The notes beneath the pieces are model-generated. The model worked only from the letters and a program-made list of their open reading frames with translations, made no database searches and had not been told where the DNA came from. A stretch of DNA of 64,000 bases, taken from the NCBI RefSeq assembly GCF_014649735.1, contig NZ_BMTP01000006.1, positions 347,548-411,547 of the forward strand, given 5' to 3'. This DNA is from Streptomyces lavendofoliae. Its GTDB lineage: Bacteria; Actinomycetota; Actinomycetes; Streptomycetales; Streptomycetaceae. Of this stretch, positions 60,308 through 64,000 are shown piece by piece. Within the stretch, counting starts at the first letter, position 1; the number at the start of each line of letters is the position of its first letter. A program made the translations under genes and the position numbers.

Positions 60308-60798
60308 CGGGCCTCCAGCCGGGTGTGTGTCGCCACGATCCGGCGGCTCTGCGGGTAGGTGTGCCAGGTGCGCCAGCTCAGCCCGGCGCCGTCCGGCTCG
60401 ACGGTCAGGGCCGTGACCGCTTCGGGCGAGCCGGGGAAGACTCCGTACAGCGCCCGGGGGTGATCCTCCGAGCGGTTGCGGATCCGGGCCACGCGGGCGC
60501 TGAACTCGGCGGGGCCGAAGCGCCGGACGCGTGCGCCGAAGTCGTAGTGCCAGTCCCCGAAGTCCTGGGACGCGGTGTCCGGCAGGCCGCCCTCGACGCC
60601 GGGCAGGCAGGCGACGGTCTCCCGTACCGGTCCGGCGAACACCTGGTGGGAGGCGCCGAGCAGCCTCAGCTGGACGTCGAGCCCGCCGACGGTCAGGTCA
60701 CGCACGGCGAGCGCCTCGCGCGCGGGCCGTCCCAGCACGAACGACAACTGGTCGGCGTCGGTGTCCAGGTACGGGACCGTCAGCGCTATGCCGCTCAT
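60304..60798 (-). CDS. DUF2617-family protein
   Basis: The 164-aa cytoplasmic protein of unknown function has the LSFVLGRPAREAL start, GASHQVFAG and WHYDFGARVRRF. ATG at 60798 is chosen as the first start inside the homologous part. First gene of the DUF2617-DUF4247-DUF350-aminopropyltransferase unit, all on the minus strand with overlaps or short gaps. Confidence 0.78.
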   Translation of the reverse strand: MSGIALTVPYLDTDADQLSFVLGRPAREALAVRDLTVGGLDVQLRLLGASHQVFAGPVRETVACLPGVEGGLPDTASQDFGDWHYDFGARVRRFGPAEFSARVARIRNRSEDHPRALYGVFPGSPEAVTALTVEPDGAGLSWRTWHTYPQSRRIVATHTRLEAR

Positions 60799-60936
60799 GC
60801 GGTGCCGCCCGGTCCTTCGGCCCGCGCCGTGGCGGGGACGGCAGGCGTGAATCTCAACGGTGTTCCCCCGACTGCGAAGTGCTTGGAGCGCGGCCGAGTA
60901 TGGCACAGCCGCGCCGGGCGCCCCGTGAGGAGGGTG

Positions 60937-61413
60937 TCAGGCCACTTCGCGGTCGGAGCCGGGCCAGAGGTAGGGCAGGTCGTCCGGGACGCCCGTGAAG
61001 TGGGCCGCGTAGAAGTCGGGGTCCTTGCGCAGGAGGGCCGACTGGTGGCTGCGGTGGAAGGCGGGGTCGCCGAGCCAGGGCGGCAGCTCACCGGCTCCGT
61101 CGAGTTCGTCCTGCGGGCGGACCGGCGCGCCGGGGCGGACGCCCTGGAAGCCCGCGAGCAGGGACACCGCGCAGGTGTCGCGGTGGCCCAGGGCGGTCCA
61201 GGCGCCGCAGATGTCGAGCCCGTAGCGGACCAGGGCCTCCTCGTAGCCGACCCACATCCGCACGGCCGGGTGGCGCCGCCAGCCGTACCCGGGCACGGTC
61301 AGCCCGCGCAGCACCTGGAGGGCTTCGACCCGCTGTTTGCCCAGGCGGCGCGGGTCGAGCACCTCGGCGCACGCCGTGAACCGGGGGAACGGCAGGAAGG
61401 TCTGCACACCCAT
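60937..61413 (-). CDS. MSMEG_6728-like protein related to pyrimidine-dimer DNA glycosylase
   Basis: The 158-aa protein opens MGVQTFLPFPRF and contains LDPRRLGKQRVEALQVL, the helical motif typical of the T4 endonuclease V-like/MSMEG_6728 group, and ends FTGVPDDLPYLWPG. It may act on DNA, but no activity is established for close relatives. ATG at 61413. It stands alone; the 186 bp upstream hold the promoter of the discoidin gene. Confidence 0.75.
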   Translation of the reverse strand: MGVQTFLPFPRFTACAEVLDPRRLGKQRVEALQVLRGLTVPGYGWRRHPAVRMWVGYEEALVRYGLDICGAWTALGHRDTCAVSLLAGFQGVRPGAPVRPQDELDGAGELPPWLGDPAFHRSHQSALLRKDPDFYAAHFTGVPDDLPYLWPGSDREVA

Positions 61414-61511
61414 GTGTCTACCGTCCGCGGCCCGTCCCCGCACGCCGGGCCGGGACCCGGCCAGGTGCATCTGCACTTAATGAAAGCCAAAAGAAAAGCC
61501 GTGCACGGATA

Positions 61512-61541
61512 TTGACCGGCCTGACGGCGAGCCGCCAGCAT
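61512..61541 (+). promoter_or_regulatory. Possible promoter of the discoidin/beta-helix gene
   Basis: TTGACC (61512-61517), then an 18-bp spacer and a poor -10 hexamer (CAGCAT, 61536-61541). The predicted start of transcription is close to the palindromic operator at 61552. Confidence 0.35.
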
Positions 61542-61551
61542 CAGTCACCGC

Positions 61552-61563
61552 GAGAGCGCTCTC
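61552..61563. promoter_or_regulatory. LacI/GalR-type operator palindrome
   Basis: GAGAGCGCTCTC is a perfect 12-bp palindrome with the central CG typical of LacI-family operators. It lies 36 bp upstream of the secreted discoidin protein's ATG. Confidence 0.55.
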
Positions 61564-61599
61564 CGCACGTCACCCCCACCATCCCCGAGGAGCCCCGTC

Positions 61600-63801
61600 A
61601 TGCCCGCAGCCGCCGTGTCCCTGGCGCCACCACCCCCGCACCGACCACCCGTCACCCTCCGCCGGGGCGTGGCCGGCGCGCTGATCACCGCACTCGTCGC
61701 CGCCCTGCTGGCACTCGCGCCCGCCCCGGCCGCCCAGGCCGCCCCGGTGCTGCTGTCCCAGGGCCGCCCGGTCACCGCGTCCAGCCAGGAGAACGGCGGC
61801 ACCCCCGCGGCCGCCGCCGTCGACGGCAACCTCGGCACCCGCTGGTCCAGCGCCTTCTCCGACCCCCAGTGGATCCAGGTCGACCTGGGCGCCGCGAGCG
61901 CCCTGAGCCAGGTCGTCCTGCGCTGGGAGGCGGCGTACGCGAAGGCGTACCGCATCGAGCTGTCCACCGACGGCGCGAACTGGTCGACCGCCCACTCGAC
62001 GACCGCCGGCGCCGGCGGCACCGAGACGGTCCCGGTGTCCGGGACGGCGCGCTACGTCCGCGTGCAGGGCGTCACGCGCGCGACGGGGTACGGCTACTCG
62101 CTCTGGGAGTTCCAGGTGTACGGCAACGGCGACGACGGCGGCCCGATGCTGCCCGGCGGCGGCGACCTCGGCCCGAACGTCCACGTCTTCGACCCCGCGA
62201 CGCCCGGCATCCAGGCGAAGCTCGACGAGGTGTTCCGGCAGCAGGAGTCGGCGCAGTTCGGCAGCGGCCGGCACGCGTTCCTCTTCAAGCCCGGTACCTA
62301 CCACGGGCTCAACGCGCAGATCGGGTTCTACACCCAGATCGCCGGTCTGGGTCTGCGCCCCGACGACACGACCATCAACGGCGACGTGACCGTGGACGCC
62401 GGCTGGTTCAACGGCAACGCCACGCAGAACTTCTGGCGGGCGGCGGAGAACCTGGCGCTGAACCCGGTCAGCGGCACCAACCGGTGGGCGGTGTCCCAGG
62501 CCGCGTCGTTCCGCCGCATGCACGTCAAGGGCGGGCTGAACCTCGCCCCGAACGGGTACGGCTGGGCCAGCGGCGGGTACATCGCCGACAGCAAGGTCGA
62601 CGGGCAGATCGGCAACTACTCGCAGCAGCAGTGGTACACCCGGGACAGCGCCATCGGCGGCTGGTCCAACTCGGTGTGGAACCAGGTGTTCTCCGGCGTC
62701 GAGGGCGCCCCGGCCACCGGCTTCCCCGAGCCGCGCTACACCACGCTCGCCACCACCCCGATCTCCCGCGAGAAGCCGTTCCTCTACCTGGACGGCAACG
62801 AGTACAAGGTCTTCGCACCGGCCAAGCGGACCGGCGCCCGCGGCACCACCTGGGCGAACGGCACCCCGCAGGGCGAGTCGATCCCGCTCGCCAGGTTCTA
62901 CGTCGTCAAGCCGGGCACGACCGCGGCCACCATGAACGCCGCGCTCGCCCAGGGTCTGCACCTGCTGTTCACCCCGGGTGTGTACCACGTCGACCGGACC
63001 ATCAACGTCAACCGGGCGAACACCATCGTCCTGGGCCTCGGCCTCGCCACCATCATCCCCGACAACGGTGTGACCGCCATGAAGGTCGCCGACGTCGACG
63101 GTGTGCGGCTCGCCGGGTTCCTCATCGACGCCGGCGCCGTCAACTCCCCCACCCTGCTGGAGGTCGGGCCGCAGGGCGCCGCCGCCGACCACGCCGCCAA
63201 CCCCACCACCGTCCAGGACGTGTACATCCGCATCGGTGGCGCCGGACCGGGCAAGGCCACCACCAGCATGGTGATCAACAGCGACGACACGATCATCGAC
63301 CACACCTGGGTCTGGCGCGCCGACCACGGCGACGGCGTCGGGTGGGAGACCAACCGCGCCGACTACGGCGTCCGTGTCAACGGCGACGACGTCCTGGCCA
63401 CCGGGCTGTTCGTCGAGCACTTCAACAAGTACGACGTGGAGTGGTACGGCGAACGGGGCCGCACGATCTTCTACCAGAACGAGAAGGCGTACGACGCCCC
63501 CAACCAGGCCGCCATCCAGAACGGCTCCACCCAGGGTTTCGCCGCCTACCGCGTCGACGACTCCGTCACCACGCACGAGGCGTGGGGACTCGGCAGCTAC
63601 TGCAACTACAACGTGGACCCGACCATCCGCCAGCACCACGGCTTCAAGGCCCCGGTCAAGCCGGGTGTGAGGTTCCACAGCCTGCTGGTGGTGTCCCTCG
63701 GCGGCATGGGCCACTACAACCACGTCATCAACGACACCGGAGCGTCCACGGTGCCGGCCGGCACCTCCACCGTGCCGTCCACCGTCGTGTCCTTCCCCTG
63801 A
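61600..63801 (+). CDS. Secreted discoidin (F5/8C) domain plus beta-helix protein
   Basis: The 733-aa exported protein has a signal region (residues about 20-48, ending AQA), an F5/8 type C carbohydrate-binding domain (about 50-180, with AVDGNLGTRWSS and WIQVDLGA), then a large right-handed beta-helix-like region (about 190-710) rich in repeated hydrophobic/Asn-Gly turns, similar to pectate-lyase-fold and GH55-like proteins. It may be a polysaccharide-active enzyme. ATG at 61600; a LacI-type operator upstream suggests sugar induction. Ends at a bidirectional hairpin. Confidence 0.85.
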   Translation: MPAAAVSLAPPPPHRPPVTLRRGVAGALITALVAALLALAPAPAAQAAPVLLSQGRPVTASSQENGGTPAAAAVDGNLGTRWSSAFSDPQWIQVDLGAASALSQVVLRWEAAYAKAYRIELSTDGANWSTAHSTTAGAGGTETVPVSGTARYVRVQGVTRATGYGYSLWEFQVYGNGDDGGPMLPGGGDLGPNVHVFDPATPGIQAKLDEVFRQQESAQFGSGRHAFLFKPGTYHGLNAQIGFYTQIAGLGLRPDDTTINGDVTVDAGWFNGNATQNFWRAAENLALNPVSGTNRWAVSQAASFRRMHVKGGLNLAPNGYGWASGGYIADSKVDGQIGNYSQQQWYTRDSAIGGWSNSVWNQVFSGVEGAPATGFPEPRYTTLATTPISREKPFLYLDGNEYKVFAPAKRTGARGTTWANGTPQGESIPLARFYVVKPGTTAATMNAALAQGLHLLFTPGVYHVDRTINVNRANTIVLGLGLATIIPDNGVTAMKVADVDGVRLAGFLIDAGAVNSPTLLEVGPQGAAADHAANPTTVQDVYIRIGGAGPGKATTSMVINSDDTIIDHTWVWRADHGDGVGWETNRADYGVRVNGDDVLATGLFVEHFNKYDVEWYGERGRTIFYQNEKAYDAPNQAAIQNGSTQGFAAYRVDDSVTTHEAWGLGSYCNYNVDPTIRQHHGFKAPVKPGVRFHSLLVVSLGGMGHYNHVINDTGASTVPAGTSTVPSTVVSFP

Positions 63802-63816
63802 CACCAACGGCCCGTC

Positions 63817-63855
63817 GCGCGGGTCCGGCCCTCCTCCGAGCGGCCGGGCCCGCGC
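63817..63855. terminator. Bidirectional hairpin between the discoidin gene and a partial minus-strand gene
   Basis: 14-bp stem GCGCGGGTCCGGCC / GGCCGGGCCCGCGC with one G-T pair and an 11-nt loop. It serves both converging genes. Confidence 0.6.
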
Positions 63856-63861
63856 CCGCGA

Positions 63862-64000
63862 TCACTGGGCGGCGCGGTCCCTGAGCGTCGCCCGCCAGGC
63901 CGGGGCCGCCTCCTCGACGGGTCCGGCACCGGCCCCGGTGCGGTGGCCGCCTCGGGCGAAGAAGTCGGTGAGGGGGAGGATGGCCGCGCCGACGGTCACG
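63862..64000 (-). CDS. C-terminal fragment of an unidentified protein (runs off the window)
   Basis: Only the last 46 codons are visible, ending at the TGA complement at 63862. The visible part reads VTVGAAILPLTDFFARGG, then an Ala/Gly/Pro-rich stretch and the end WRATLRDRAAQ. The GAAILPL segment could come from a ROK-family regulator/kinase, which would fit the sugar context, but the fragment is too short to assign. Confidence 0.55.
   Translation of the reverse strand, partial: VTVGAAILPLTDFFARGGHRTGAGAGPVEEAAPAWRATLRDRAAQ

Noticed and set aside
1..64000. CRISPR arrays, tRNA or rRNA genes and complete insertion sequences
   Set aside because: No regularly spaced direct repeats of CRISPR size, no recognisable tRNA or rRNA segment and no transposase were seen; the only mobile element is the non-coding MITE-like insertion.

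Overview
The window is a stretch of actinobacterial chromosome, almost certainly Streptomyces. It has very high GC, frequent GTG and TTG starts, many 4-nt ATGA/GTGA gene overlaps, a WhiB-type regulator, rare TTA codons confined to secondary-metabolism genes, and a c-di-AMP riboswitch in front of a LysM/transglycosylase gene.

Left part (1-22 kb). This is mixed accessory and housekeeping DNA: a large membrane PP2C phosphatase, an exported beta-carbonic anhydrase, a four-gene minus-strand unit (SDR, DMT exporter, polysaccharide deacetylase, AlkB) divergent from an MGDG-synthase/MurG-like glycosyltransferase, an MFS permease coupled to AnmK, a WhiB1/WblE-like protein, a class E/F sortase, and a P450/hydrolase pair. 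Inside it, 8.5-13.6 kb on the minus strand holds a compact operon I cannot assign to a known system. It starts with two near-identical 62-aa peptides whose upstream leaders are also duplicated. A protein of unknown family, a paralogous pair of unknown ~310-aa proteins with conserved histidines, a beta-lactamase-fold serine hydrolase and a VOC protein follow, nearly all translationally coupled.

Centre (22-46.6 kb). This is a moenomycin-type phosphoglycolipid antibiotic cluster. It contains 5-aminolevulinate synthase and an acyl-CoA ligase (C5N chromophore), two fused ABC exporters, UDP-sugar epimerase, two asparagine-synthase-like amidotransferases, a cobalamin radical-SAM C-methyltransferase, a carbamoyltransferase, the prenyl-chain enzymes MoeN5 and MoeO5, a second ABC transporter, and five glycosyltransferases, the number moenomycin A assembly needs. 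The TTA codons found in moeC4, moeE5 and moeO5 predict bldA control. A roughly 150-bp MITE-like element lies exactly between the stop codons of moeM5 and moeN5. No homologues of the C5N amide synthetase (MoeB4) or of MoeR5/MoeS5 are visible.

Right part (46.6-64 kb). An MMPL transporter is followed, convergently, by BtaA/BtaB-type betaine-lipid genes. Then come an S1 protease, a second PP2C phosphatase paralogous to the first gene, the riboswitch-controlled LysM/transglycosylase protein, a small CxxC protein, the conserved group of membrane aminopropyltransferase/DUF350/DUF4247-like/DUF2617-like genes, a DNA-glycosylase-like protein, and a secreted discoidin/beta-helix protein behind a LacI-type palindrome. 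A partial minus-strand gene runs off the right end.
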